Positions 1 through 12,099 of a stretch of 64,000 bases of DNA are shown one piece after another. How positions within the stretch are numbered: the stretch's first letter is position 1; each line of letters starts with the position of its first letter. A program made the translations under genes and the position numbers. The notes below the pieces were generated by a model. The model was not told the origin of the DNA. It did not search any database and saw only the letters and a program-made list of their open reading frames with translations. Origin of the DNA: Platanthera guangdongensis (taxonomy: Eukaryota; Streptophyta; Magnoliopsida; Asparagales; Orchidaceae); the NCBI GenBank assembly GCA_039583875.1, contig CM077159.1, positions 394,812-458,811 of the forward strand, given 5' to 3'.

Positions 1-2266
1 CTACTTCTGGTTGCTCACCTCCAAAATAAGCAGGGTTAATGCCTGATTCAGCAACATCTTGGTCATCACACAGAGGAGGGTATCCAAGTGTAGCCCTGAT
101 TGAATTTGATATCCATTTTGCATGCTCAGAACTTGCCTTGACTAACACTCTCTCCCCCTTTATGACTTCTCTAGCCATGTGATCTCTGACATCATCCTTT
201 TGAAATCTGATCTGACTGTCCAAGTACCTGATCCCATCTTTAAAGTAAGGTTTTAGCTTTTGAAGTTGTTCAAATATGACCTTTTGGGAGGCTTGGATAG
301 CAGTCTTTACAACAGTAATTTCCTCTTGAAAGACTTTATCAAATTTAGCTTTAGCAGCATCAGTGGATGTAGAGGGTTCAGCAGCCTTATTCTTTAATTC
401 AGTGACAATAGCATTGTGGGATTCAGTCAAATTGTCATTCATTCTTAATTGATTCTCAAGAACATATCCTTGTTTCAATGCTATATCATCTACCTGTGCC
501 TTGATCTTCTCTTGGTGTGTTGCCAAATACACCACTGCATTTCCACCCTTGTGGAAGCAGTCTGTCATCTCCTTCTTGTTGAGATTCATCTCAAACCTTA
601 TAGATTTTATATCTTGGGCCAGATCAAATTGTAAAGTCTTCTGCCCTTCATCCACATAAGCCTCTATAGCCTTTCTTTGTTCATCAAGTTTTATCTGCAT
701 GGCAATCATTAAGCCACTATAATCAATAGTTGGGGCTTGTTGAATTATAGGCTGTGGGGCTACAGTTTGCAGAGCCTTCTTGTAACTCTGGCTCCTTCTC
801 TTGAATACATAGAGTTTCTTTTTCCTTGCCCTTGCAGTCTCCTCATCTTCAGAGGCAGAAGTGCTGACAATATCAACCCTCTCCTTAGGGCTTGGAGGCT
901 TGTCAGCTTGCACATCTTGTGCCTTCTCAGTTTCTTGCCTTATAGGCTCCTCCAGAACTTGCATTTGCTCCCCCTCAGCAGCAGCAGTCTCTCCTTCAAC
1001 AGCTTCTTTGTCCATGTCAAAATCAACTTGATCTAGATTGAGAAATAGATCTTCCATGGTGAACTCTTGAGGTGATTGAGCTGGAGACATTCTTTGTTCT
1101 TCAACTACTGGAGCAGGAATCTCTTCTTGTACAGCAGTTGTGTCCTCTCTAACAACATCTGGAACTTGACTAGGCAGCTGTGTTTGCTGAGGAACATCAG
1201 ACAAGTCAGCATCTTCTATAAGATATTCTAAAGTTTTTAGATCAGTGAGTACCTCTTGAATGATGGTTGTGGCTTGCTCACTGTCCAGTGTAGATGCTGC
1301 TTCTACAACTGGATGCTCCCCCTGGCTTTGATCCCTGTGGATGGGGCTAGCTGGAGGCAGCTCCCCCTGGATCTCAGCAGTCTCTTGAGCAGCAGGGGTC
1401 TTCTCTGCAGCCACTTCCTCTTGGTCATCAGGAGTGAAAACAACATGTTCTTCACTCCCTGAACTGCTGGAGGACTCTTGTTCAACTGGAGCAGGTTTTC
1501 TCTTTTTCTTAGGAGGAATCTCCTTCTCAGTAATTGTCTTCTCAGGGGTTGGCATGTCCTTTGACAACACCCTGTCCCATCTTGAAAAGATCCTTAGATC
1601 CATCTTCCTCATGTGGTTTATTTTGCTACCTGCAGCTGCACTCATCACCTTTGGTATGGTACCAGCTAGGTAGAGACTAATGATCCTGCCCAGATTGGGC
1701 TTCTTCAAGCTCTCCTTAATTTTCTCATAAACCACTGTAGACCAATCGGTTTTCAGAGTGAAGATAATTCTTGTCATGAGGCCAAAAATATGGGCAGACA
1801 CTCTGTCATGCCCTCCAGGTTTGCTGAGCAAGACTTTTCCCACTATCTCAGACATGAATTTTCCTTGAGTATTCATGCCTTTCCTGTTAAATACAGAACC
1901 TATCTTCATCTTTGGATCAAGACCACACCAGGTTAAAGCTTCCCTGGTCTTTGAAGCAGTAACCTAACCTTCTTCATCTTGAATTTTTGGTAGCTGAAGT
2001 ACCTTCCTCAGACTCTTAGGTGAAACCTTAATCTTAGTTCCATGAACTCTGGATTTGATTCTGAATCCAGATTCATCTACGGCAGCTCCATTAAGAAATT
2101 CAAGTACTTCCTTCTTCCAAATCTTTGTAGGTTCAGACAAGATATATTCTAGTCCAGAATCGGCGACTAGGGTTACCACTGCCTGAATTTCTTGATCTGC
2201 ATCATCGAATACGCCGCGCACAAGCTCATAACCCTCGTTAACGTTCTCCTCAAGCTTAGGAGCCAT
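1..2266 (-). pseudogene. Sirevirus-type env-like accessory ORF of copia element (one in-frame stop, runs off left edge)
   Basis: Reading leftward from an ATG at 2266, one frame stays open to base 1 except for a TAG at 1964-1966, about 755 codons. The first 100 residues form a compact domain; the middle is acidic, rich in Glu, Gln, Pro and Ser, with a basic stretch (PKKKRK) near 1510 that looks like a nuclear localisation signal; the last 200 residues visible look helical. It lies downstream of copia pol in the same orientation, the position of the env-like gene in Sireviruses, whose function is unknown. No signal peptide or membrane segment is evident in the part seen, so 'env-like' is positional. 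The TAG sits in a context where TGG would restore the frame, suggesting G-to-A decay. The ATG is about 100 bp downstream of a TATA box. The true C terminus and 3' LTR are outside the window. Confidence 0.6.
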
Positions 2267-2363
2267 TAGGGTTTGTAGAATTTGTCTGTAGAAAGAGAGG
2301 TGTTGACACAGTAGTTTTGGTCTCGAAACTTTGAAAGCGTGTCGACAAACAAAGACAGAACCC

Positions 2364-2371
2364 TATTTATA
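2364..2371 (-). promoter_or_regulatory. TATA box of probable internal promoter for the copia env-like ORF
   Basis: On the minus strand this reads TATAAATA, followed by G. It is about 98 bp upstream of the ATG at 2266 and about 47 bp downstream of the palindrome array that begins at 2418. The spacing is what a Pol II core promoter would have. Assignment is inference from position. Confidence 0.5.
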
Positions 2372-2417
2372 CCCGTCTAATTTTGAAGATGAACAGGCGG
2401 GACAGCTAACTTAAATT

Positions 2418-2756
2418 GTGTCGACACTGGCAACAAGTGTCGACACTGACTTATAATGTCTCGACACATATGTGTCGACACAAGTTTAGTCAACAGATTT
2501 TATGTGTCGACACTTGGGTATGTGTCGACACAACATAACTCGACACATTGTCGAGACTTTACGTAGAGAAATTCTGAGTAAAACTTAAGTGTCGACACCA
2601 TATTGGATGTGTCGACACCTACTTGACATGTGTCGACACTAACATTCTGAAGTGTCGACACCACAGTGTGTGACATCCTAGATGTGTCGACACCTTTTTC
2701 CTGAAGTGTCGACACCACTATTCTATGTCGACATAGACTTGTCTATGTGTCGACAC
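2418..2756. repeat. Array of GTGTCGACAC palindromes
   Basis: I count 12 exact copies of the 10-bp palindrome GTGTCGACAC in 339 bp (starts at 2418, 2437, 2472, 2514, 2532, 2589, 2609, 2630, 2652, 2684, 2706, 2747), plus degenerate copies near 2457, 2550, 2562 and 2724 and an outlier at 2339. Spacing is irregular (about 18-58 bp), so this is not a tandem repeat made by slippage; the palindrome is kept while the bases between change. It fills the gap between pol and the env-like ORF, next to a TATA box. Confidence 0.9.
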
Positions 2757-2788
2757 CTTTTTACTTAGTCATTTTCAAATCTGTAAAC

Positions 2789-5700
2789 TTACTCTAAGTT
2801 TATCATTCCTAGTTCAATTTTGAATCTATTGAACTTAGCTTCTTCTAGTGGCTTAGTAAACATATCAGCTACTTGTTCATCTGTTTTAACATATTCTAAT
2901 AAAATATCTTCTCTTTCTACATGCTCACTAAGAAAATGATATTTAATCTCAATATGTTTTGTCCTACTATGGGATACAGGGTTATTAGCTATTGAAATAG
3001 CACTTGTAGAATCACAGAAAAGTGGAGTTCTACTTACCTGAAATCCATAGTCCTCTAGCTGATGTTGAATCCACAGAAGTTGAGCACAACAACTTCCTGC
3101 ATCCACATACTCTGACTCAGCTGTGGAGATAGCCACACTGGTTTGCTTCTTGCTACTCCATGAAATTAGTCTCCCACCTAGAAATTGACAGGTTCCAGTA
3201 GTACTCTTTCTATCCTCTTTGCATCCAGCAAAGTCTGCATCTGAATAACCTGTTAGATCAAAATCTCCATTCCTAGGGTACTAGAGGCCTAGATAGGGAG
3301 TGCCCTTTAGATATCTCAATATTCTTTTGACTGCAGTCAAATGAGACTCTTTAGGGCAGGCTTGATACCTTGCACAAACACATGTAGCATACATGATGTC
3401 TGGTCTACTAGCAGTCAAGTATAACAGGGAGCCAACTATCCCTCTATACAAGGTTTCATATACAGGTTTCCCTGCATCATCCTTGCTAAGAGACATACTT
3501 GACCCCATAGGAGTCTTCATGGTACTGGATGAATCCATACCATACTTCCTTATGAGTTCTAGGGTGAACTTTGACTGACAAATGGACAAACCACTCTCAG
3601 TCTGTTTAACTTGGAGACCCAAGAAAAACTTCAGCTCTCCCATACTACTCATCTCAAACTGACCTTGCATAAGTTTTGCAAACTTTTTGCAAAGGCTGCT
3701 TTCAGTAGACCCAAATATAATGTCATCTACATATATTTGGACTAGTATGACTTTGCCTCTAGATTCCCTAAGGAATAGAGTCTTATCTATTTTCCCCCTT
3801 GAGAACTTGTTCTCAATGAGGAAACTAGATAGGGTTTCATACCAAGCCCTAGGGGCTTGCTTTAACCCATATAAAGCTTTCCTAAGTCTAAAGACATAAT
3901 GAGGTAGAGTTGGATCAACAAAACCTGAAGGCTGCTCCACATAGACTTCTTCTTTCAAATTACCATTTAGGAATGCTGACTTGACATCCATTTGGTATAC
4001 CTTGAATCCTTGATAGGTTGCATAGGCCAAGAACATTCTTATGGCTTCCAGTCTGGCTACTGGAGCAAAGGTTTGATCAAAGTCAATACCTTCTTCTTGC
4101 CTATATCCTTTAGCAACCAGTCTAGCCTTATTCTTAATGATGACCCCTTGTTCATCCATCTTATTCCTGTAGATCCACTTAGTTCCTATTATATTGTGGT
4201 CTTTAGGTTTAGGAACCAATTCCCAGACCTTGCACCTCTTGAACTGATTAAGCTCTTCTTGCATTGCTTCAGTCCATTGTGGATCTTGTATTGCTTCTTC
4301 AAACTTCTTAGGTTCAACTTGTGACAGAAAGCTGGAATAGATTGCAGCATTCTGATTTCTGCTCCTTGTTTGAACTCCTTGTCTTGGATCTCCAATAATC
4401 AGCTCTACTGGATGATCTCTAAGATGCTTGTGGGCTAGAGGCATCCTCACTTCTGGTTGAACCACTTCAGCATCTGCATCATGTTGTACTCCTTGTATTT
4501 CTTCAGCAATTGGCACATGTAGTTCTCCCACTGGACAACAGCTACTCTCCTCTCCTTGCTGTCTTGCAGCAAGCACTTCTTCTATAGTAAGCTTGTCCAT
4601 TTTCTTTGTCAAACCTGTGGGGCTGCATACACTGCTAGACAACTCATTATTAATAAGTTTAGTCTCATCAAAAACTACATGCACTGATTCTTCTACAACT
4701 TGTGTAGTCAAGTTGTAGACTTTATAAGCCTTACTATTATTGCTGTACCCAACAAAAATTCCCTCTTGGGACTTGGCAGCAAACTTAGTTAAGTAAGACT
4801 TCCCATTGTTAAGTATGAAGCATTTGCAACCAAAGATCCTGAAGTAGGATAGGTTTGGTTTCCTGCCTTTCACAACTTCATAGGGGGTCTTGTTTAGCCT
4901 TTTAGTGATGGTAGCCCTATTTATAACATGACATGCAGTGTTAACTGCTTCAGCCAAGAAATACTCTAGCAGTGATGTATCACTCAATAGGGTTCTACCA
5001 GCCTCTATCAAGGTTCTATTCTTCCTCTCAGCAATGCCATTTTGATGAGGTGTTCTAGGTGAAGAGAATTCTTGAAATATCCCAAAGTCTTCACACAGTT
5101 TTGTCATGCTATCAGACTGAAACTCAGTACCATGGTCACTTCTAATTTTGACCACAGTACTATTTAGTTCATTCTGAATTTGCTTGACAAAGATGTAGAA
5201 GACACTAGGTGTTTCAGATTTCTGTCTTAAGAAGAACACCCAGGAAAACCTTGAGTAGTCATCTACAACTACAAGGGTATAGACCTTCCTACCTAAGCTG
5301 TGAACTGGCATTGGACCAAAGAGATCCAAATGCAAGAGGCACAAACACCTCACAACATCTTTGTTTTCTATGCTTTTAAAGGTGAATTTAGTCTGCTTGC
5401 CCTTTTGACAAGCTGAGCAAATACCATCTTTGACACACTTAACTTGAGGACCATTCCTCACTAACTCTTTGCTAAAGAGTTTGCTAATAGTCTTGTAGTT
5501 AAGATGGGCAAGCCTCTTGTGCCATTTGACACAATGAGAGACTGTCTCATCAGCTACAAGACAAACTGGAGAACCATTGTTCTCAACCATAATGTCTAGG
5601 CAGTAGACATTCCTCTTCCTATATCCTGTCAAAATGATCTCTTGATCACTTGACCTCTTGATATGACAACCATTTTTAGCAAATGAGATGTCATACCCTA

Positions 5701-5962
5701 CATCACTTAATTGACTTATACTTATTAGGTTGTGTTTCAACCCTTTAACATAAGCCACTTGAGTAATGGTAACTAAGTTTGTAGAAATGTTACCAAATCC
5801 TTTGATGATTCCTTTTTCAGAACCACCAAAGGTTACTTTTGGACCATCTTTTATTGGAATGTAGTCCTTTAGTAATCTTCTTGTTCCAGTCATGTGTCTG
5901 GAACATCCACTGTCCAAGTACCATGTTGGGGTGTGGCCACTTGGACTTACCTGCAAAACAGA
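2789..5962 (-). pseudogene. Ty1/copia pol: protease, integrase, reverse transcriptase, RNase H
   Basis: Copia polyprotein reading leftward, with domains in copia order. The protease motif DSGCSRH starts at about residue 15 of the open stretch; the integrase zinc finger uses H146, H151, C180 and C183; the integrase triad is D211, D274 and E310 (35 residues between the last two, as in DD35E); the RT catalytic YVDD is near residue 742; RNase H follows, with DADFAG and DSTSA motifs. A TAG at 3281-3283 splits the frame before RNase H where copia elements have a conserved Trp, and a TAA at 5963-5965 separates it from gag in the same frame. Apart from these the frame is open for more than 1,000 codons, so the copy is young or lightly decayed. 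The env-like ORF beyond it points to the Sirevirus (SIRE) lineage. Confidence 0.9.
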
Positions 5963-6247
5963 TTAATTGACCTTAGAACCCAAAGAATTCTTGGGTCCTT
6001 GGTATTTGTTAGTCTGCAATATGACAAAGCTCCCTGCAGGCTTTCCAACAGGTAGCTTGCTACTCACCTTGGCACTGGCATTGTGCCAACAGTCCACTGC
6101 AAAGTGGCCAATTTTGCCACAGCACCAACATTCAAACTTGTTGTACCTTTGCTTAGGTACAGCCTTTGCAGTATTATCTACAACAGTCTTGTTGAATGCT
6201 GGGGCTTTGCCCTTGGACTTAGACTTGGACTGCTCAGTCCTTGCTCA
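5963..6247 (-). pseudogene. Copia gag, C-terminal fragment with zinc knuckle
   Basis: Minus-strand frame contiguous and in phase with pol, ending at the TAA at 5963-5965. A CCHC zinc knuckle (C-x2-C-x4-H-x4-C, reading CWCCGKIGHFAVDC) lies at about 6090-6130, preceded by a Lys/Ser-rich stretch. Gag capsid, PBS and 5' LTR are missing: at about 6244-6249 the sequence passes directly into Athila UTR also found at 35526 and 46096. The copia copy is therefore 5'-truncated at a junction with little or no homology. Confidence 0.8.
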
Positions 6248-6367
6248 ATTGTAAAATGGAAGAACATCCACCCCTAGACTGAAAATTTACAATGTCCTCA
6301 TTGCAATGTAAAGTGCTGAAATAGTAATTTTACAAATAAAAAAAACTGCTATCACGAAAATAGAAGA

Positions 6368-7717
6368 TCACATGAAGGAAATAGGAGCTGACATGAAATC
6401 ATATATAATATCTGAAATACACGGATATAAATAAATATTACAATATATAGATACATATCGAAAGTAAGGTGGCTGGTCGGTCTGGTCGTCGGGGAAGTGT
6501 GGCTGGTCAGGAGCTACCAGTGCGCGAGGAGCAATCACCAGTTGGTCCTTGATCTGAATGAGGAGGTCCTCTATCCACGCCTGTGCATCCTCGATACGCT
6601 GGAAGCATGGCGAGAGCTCGATATCGAAGAAATGTCAGAGCTCCCGCGAATACTGCGAATGAGCTGGAGGAGGAGCAGTAGAAGACTCGCCCCGAGCATG
6701 AGTAGAACGGGACGGAGGCACCAACGGCTCATCGAGGTCCGGATCCACTTCATCGTCATCGGCATCCTACACCTGCTGTCCATGCATCGCAAGTGAATAA
6801 ATAATGTCTCCCCGGCCCGGACGGGCGGTGACGAGGCGGAGGGACCGAAGACTGGCCATCATAATCGGCACGGTCCTCGCGACCACAGTCATCGGGGGGA
6901 GGGCTGAGAAGATGCCCATGTTCTTCACCAGGCGGGTGATGTAGGGTGCTAGACTAATAGACCCTATGCGGGAGTTGTCAGCCTGGTGGAGGATGAACTG
7001 GGCGAGCAGGAAACCTAGGTGGAGGGGATAACGAGATGATATGCTATAGAGGTATAACACGTCGTGCCGACTAACAATGCCGGAGCTTTCGCCCCGGACG
7101 CTCAAGGTGTGGCTAAGGAGGTGGTGAATATAATGGAGGGTGGGAGAATGCAACTGGGAGGCCTTAGACCTCTTGGCCTCATACGGACTAAGATCAAATG
7201 AAAGCCGGGTCCAGGTGTTGCCGGCAAGGTCATGAGAGGGGAGGTCGAAATGAAGCTCGGGGTAGGCGGCACTGAAGAGGAACGAGTCCTCGTACACCCC
7301 TAAATATTGGGTGAAATGGAGCGGGGTGAGTGTGTAAAAAGTGCCCCCGACTCGAAAGGAAATGACCCGCTCGTGCGCGTTAGCAGAATCAGTGAGATCA
7401 GGCCTAATATTTAAGTAAAATGAGGACATGAACTCGAGTGTGAGTTCCTTAAAGCCTAACTCCTCTATCACAAAGAACTGCTCCCAACACGTTACAGATA
7501 TTAATTCCCTAACATCCCCCACTAAATTTATCTCTTCAAGGACACTCAAATCAATTATTCAGATGTCTTGAAATTTCTTTGATTGGAGGCGGTTGTAGCG
7601 GGCAGCGTGTGCAGGATCTGTGAACACCAGCGGTGCAATGGCGTCGGGCCTCTCCGTAGATAGAGCCTGGAGCTCCGGTCGACGACAATGACAGCCTTGG
7701 GTTCTTCCGGAAGACAT
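6368..7717 (-). pseudogene. Athila-type ORF3 (ATHILA ORF-1 family), copy Z
   Basis: Starts at ATG 7717 (MSSGRTQ) and reads leftward in one frame to a stop at 6368-6370, about 450 codons, with three internal stops: TGA 7559-7561 (CGA in copy Y), TAG 6767-6769 and TGA 6635-6637. The central domain with FTQYLGVYED and SALPPMTVVARTV resembles the Athila ORF-1 / plant transposon protein family, of unknown function. The C-terminal part is Ser/Pro-rich, then amphipathic (FQRIEDAQAWIEDLLIQI). It lies downstream of integrase after a spacer of about 830 bp with motif repeats. Copies at 36979 (Y) and 48359 (X) support the start and frame. Confidence 0.75.
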
Positions 7718-8550
7718 TATCTGTGGAAAAATAGAGAGATTTTTTTTAAAAAAACTATATTGGTGGAGAAGAATTGGGAAAGAAAAGTGGAGATGAAAAA
7801 GAAAATGCATAAAAATGGAAACGAAATGTTGCCTAGGAGGAAAGAAGAGGAACGTCAGACACGAAGTTGCGCACGTTGAAGGCGAAAATTCATCCAGACC
7901 TGGAGGCAAAAACTTGTACAGAACTGATGCTGGGAAACCAGGGAAGGGGATGAAGATGAACAACAGATGGCCTGCATTTAAAGGAGACGAACACGGGTGC
8001 GCACACGGCCGTGTGTGCACCCATGTTAGGGAATCTAAACCCTCGTGGAACACGGGGTGCCTCGAAACGTGTGGTCAATGTCAAGGGAGGCCATCGTGTC
8101 AGGCAGATACCCGTGTCTTTGTTGGGCAGCATTCGTCGACCGACGATACGACACCAAACACGGCCGGGTGTCGCCCCGTATTCTTCTCGGGAAATAATTC
8201 ATCAACTAGCAAAACGGCGCAGCAAACAGCTAGGTGATGACCCGTGTAGAGTCACACTGGCATGCACATGGGTGGGTGTCTACCCGTGTCCAATGACACG
8301 GCCACCCACACGGGTTGGTTTGCACCCGTGTGGTTCTCGGGATGAATCCTTCCTACTCCAGATTTTAAATGACACAGCTGAGCCTGAAGTTGTGTTGAGC
8401 ACACGACAACCCACACGGGCATGTGGTGACCCTTGTCCTCCTTTACCTTTCGAATTCTTCCTTGGTGAATTTTATTACAGAATTTTTCCCTAAAACCTAA
8501 CTATACTACAAATCTTATAACTTATGAACATTACTACATTTTACATAATC
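7718..8550 (-). repeat. Integrase-ORF3 spacer with ACACGGGT / ACCCGTGT motif array (copy Z)
   Basis: Non-coding spacer. From about 7990 to 8440 it contains many copies of a CACGGGT-type motif in both orientations, plus the palindrome ACACGGCCGTGT near 7996. On the minus strand the array ends just before CCTTTAAAT (about 7976-7984), a TATA-like sequence about 260 bp upstream of the ORF3 ATG. Y and X have the same arrangement, and the same motif recurs in the LTR. An internal promoter for ORF3 is inferred. Confidence 0.7.
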
Positions 8551-9700
8551 CTAATCTAGACGGAGGCAGGTCTCTTGATGATCGAAGTCTTTACGAAGCT
8601 CACCATAATAAGGCTTTAGTTGGTGTCCATTAACTTTAAAATCTCCCTTCTCAGGGTGGGTAAGTTCGAGGGTGCCGTAGGGAAATACTTCTTCAACCTT
8701 GAAGGGTCCGGACCACTTAGACCTTAACTTCCCTAGGAATAAACGAAGATGGGAATTGAAATGGAGGACTTGGTCACCGTTTTGGAATGTCTTGGTTTTG
8801 CGAAGGTGACGGTCATGAAATAGCTTGGTCTTCTCCTTATAAATCCTGGAGTTTTCATAGGCCTTGGTTCTCCACTCATCTAACTCGTTAAGTTGAAGTT
8901 TATGTTTCTCCACTATAGAATTAGTATCAAAATTCAAAGAGCGTATCGCCCAATACGACTTGTGTTCTAATTCTTTAGGCAGGTGACAGGATTTACCATA
9001 GACTAATCTAAAGGGGGTGATCCCTATAGGTATTTTAAAGGCGGTCCTATATGCCCACAAATAATCATTAAGTTTTCTATACCATTGCTTCCTATTCCCT
9101 TCTATAGATTTTTCTAGGATCCTCTTAAGCTCTCTATTGGAAACTTCAGCTTGACCACTAGTTTGAGGATGATAAGGAGTGGCTATCCTATGTGTAACTC
9201 CATATTTTTCCAATACTTTATCTAGATGCAAATTACAGAAATGTGAACCCCTATCACTAATAAGTGCACGTGGTGTGCCAAATCGTGAAAATAAGGATTT
9301 TAATAATCGGACTACTACCCTACTATCATTAGTAGGCAAAGCTTGAGCTTCAACCCAGTTTAATACATAATCTACATCTACTAAAATATATTTATTCCCA
9401 AAAGGAACTAGAAATTGTCCCATAAAATCAATCCCCCACACATCGAATACTTCACAATCAAGAATAAATTTTGTGGCATTTCATGTTATTTAGAAATATT
9501 ACCTGCTTTCTGACAAGAATCACATGAAAACACATACCTTTGGGCATCCCTGAATAGAAGGGGCCAATAAAAACTGGAATCAAGCACCTTTTTTGCCGAG
9601 CGATTTGCTCCATAGTGACCACTGGCAGGGCCTGAATGACACTGCTCCAAAATTTTCCAACCTTCCTCCACTGATACACACATACGTATAACGGAATCTG
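8551..9700 (-). pseudogene. Ty3/gypsy integrase, Z copy R1 (nearly complete)
   Basis: The main open stretch (9441-8551, 296 residues) holds the catalytic core with Asp in IDFMG, Asp in ISDRGSHF and Glu in [10 protein letters not shown], then the integrase C-terminal domain ending LRLD. The N-terminal HHCC zinc finger ([14 protein letters not shown]) lies at 9683-9486 in an offset frame, so a small indel near 9460 breaks the protein. No chromodomain is seen. Integrase inserts the cDNA into host DNA. The upstream part of this segment is repeated as R2 and R3. Confidence 0.85.
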
Positions 9701-9949
9701 CATATATTCGAAAAATAAAGGGGTTCTTTCAAAAGTAATATTTCAAGTTAGAGAAAAATTTCTTTTTCTGCTGATATGAAAATTATTTTGGAAGGACCTT
9801 AGATACAATATAGTTTGCATAATCTGCAAACCATGGATAATCAAGATATATATTTGTAGATACAACAAATAGAGATTTCTCAGGAAATGTATCAGAAATT
9901 TCAGATTCATCTAACATTGATCGTAGTGGATTTTCTAAACGTGAAAGAT
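8959..9949 (-). repeat. Direct repeat R1 of duplicated integrase segment
   Basis: The integrase/RNase H junction segment here is repeated downstream as R2 (9955-10806) and partly as R3 (15951 onward). R1 and R2 differ by roughly eight changes over about 850 bp, counted by eye, so this tandem duplication is much younger than the element. R1 runs to ...cgtgaaagat, then the sequence jumps back to the start of R2. Confidence 0.85.
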
Positions 9950-9954
9950 ATATA

Positions 9955-10806
9955 TTTGTGCTCTAATTCTTTAGGCAGGTGACAGGATTTACCATAGACT
10001 AATCTAAAGGGGGTGATCCCTATAGGTATTTTAAAGGCGGTCCTATATGCCCACAAATAATCATTAAGTTTTCTATACCATTGCTTCCTATTCCCTTCTA
10101 TAGATTTTTCTAGGATCCTCTTAAGCTCTCTATTGGAAACTTCAGCTTGACCACTAGTTTGAGGATGATAAGGAGTGGCTATCCTATGTGTAACTCCATA
10201 TTTTTCCAATACTTTATCTAGATGCAAATTACAGAAATGTGAACCCCTATCACTAATAAGTGCACGTGGTGTGCCAAATCGTGCAAATAAGGATTTTAAT
10301 AATCGGACTACTACCCTACTATCATTAGTAGGCAAAGCTTGAGCTTCAACCCAGTTTAATACATAATCTACATCTACTAAAATATATTTATTCCCAAAAG
10401 GAACTAGAAATTGTCCCATAAAATCAATCCCCCACACATCGAATACTTCACAATCAAGAATAATTTTTTGTGGCATTTCATGTTATTTAGAAATATTACC
10501 TGCTTTCTGACAAGAATCACATGAAAACACATACCTTTGGGCATCCCTGAATAGAAGGGGCCAATAAAAACTGGAATCAAGAACCTTTTTTGCCGAGCGA
10601 TTTGCTCCATAGTGACCACCGGCAGGGCCTGAATGACACTGCTCCAAAATTTTCCAACCTTCCTCCGCTGATACACACATACGTATAACGGAATCTGTAT
10701 ATATTCGAAAAATAAAGGGGTTCTTTCAAAAGTAATATTTCAAGTTAGAGAAAAATTTCTTTTTCTGCTGATATGAAAATTATTTTGGAAGGACCTTAGA
10801 TACAAT
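9955..10806 (-). pseudogene. Integrase fragment, duplicated copy R2
   Basis: Tandem copy of R1. The open stretch at 10476-9907 (189 residues) keeps the first part of the catalytic core, including Asp, Asp and Glu, then runs out of frame at the duplication junction near 9950. The zinc-finger part lies at 10680-10483. The segment ends at 10806, where the CACTA element begins. It has no integrase C-terminal domain, so it cannot make a full protein. Confidence 0.85.
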
Positions 10807-10819
10807 CACTACAAGAAAA

Positions 10820-11110
10820 TTGGGTTTTAGTGACCAAATTTTGTGACGAAATATTTTTCGTCACCAAAGGCATGACTTTAGTGACAAAAATAAGTTTGGT
10901 CAGTAAAGTTTTCGTCTTTAGTGATGAAAGTAATGTCGGCCACCAAAGAGACGTCTTTAGTGACAAAATTAACGTCCGAACGTCACTAAAGACACGACTA
11001 TAGTGACAAAATTAAAGTTCGGTCACTAAATGTTTGTCTTCATTGACAAAGATTTTGTGAATATTTTCATCACTAAATGCGTATTTTTAGTTGCGCATAT
11101 AAATTTGTCA
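10820..11110. repeat. CACTA left subterminal repeats
   Basis: Repeated TTTAGTGACNAAA units and complements (GGTCACTAAA, CGTCACTAAAGAC). In CACTA elements such arrays bind the element's TnpA-type protein; that role is established for the family and inferred here. Confidence 0.75.
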
Positions 11111-12099
11111 CTATAACTCATATTTAATGGAAAAAAAATTGTTACAAAAAATTTACTTAGTAACCAAAATAATTATAGTCATATCCTACTTTATAAGAAA
11201 ATTAGCATGTCTATAATTAAAAATATATTAGTACTATACAATTTGACTTTCATTTTCGCAAGCAGAAAATTTTGACTATGTCGTAATTTAGGTTACAACC
11301 GAACAACTCCTACGACGAGCCGACAATGATGAATCGACGTGTTAGGAGCATCTGCACGAGTCCTTTCTCTGCACATCATTAGCTTTGAGTGACCAAAAAT
11401 TATAAAAAAAGTGATATTTCTTCTTAATTATACTTAATTTTTTATACTTGCAAAAACCTAATAGGTTTTTTTTCTCCATTTGTTATTTTTTTCCTCACTT
11501 ATCTAATATTTCATGGTGTTGATATATATTCGTAGATCATATTTGACTTTTTGTAGCTTTTGATTATTTGTAAATTCTGGAATTATAATTGTACTCTAAG
11601 ATGATATTTGTACCCTAATTTTTTTTTTCTAAGAACAAAACAAGATTCCAAAGTTGTAGATCTTGAGTTTTATCAAGCATCCATCCGACCGCTTATTCAT
11701 CCAATTTTTTGACATTTCATTTTAGTCAATCATGGCTAGTTTGCCAGAAGAGATCTTCCATAGAAAGATTGTTGTTATATAAATGAAATTTTACGGGAGC
11801 AAGACGGTGAGGAGGTGGACGAATAAGCAACCTACAGACGAGGATGAAGGTGAGGGCTCGAAGCACGTTGTCACCATCACGCTTGCAGGCCTACTATATA
11901 ATCTATATTTTTTTAACATTAATGTGTTTTTTTTTTAAATTAAGACACAATTATCATTCTTGCACTTTTCATTTACATAAGACAATATATAAATTTGGGT
12001 ACTTATCATGATTTTAATTTAGAACATCCGTCCAATCTAATTTAATTTGTCGTCCGTCCAATCAAAGTTATTCCACTGTTCGTCCGATCAAATTTTGGG

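Noticed and set aside
449..1673. Plus-strand ORFs over the env-like gene
   Set aside because: The minus strand is open through the whole region in one frame; the plus-strand ORFs are short and shadow it.
5959..5968. Programmed readthrough at the copia gag-pol TAA
   Set aside because: gag and pol are in one frame with a single TAA, but the following bases do not match known leaky contexts and other stops in this copy are decay; one copy cannot decide it.
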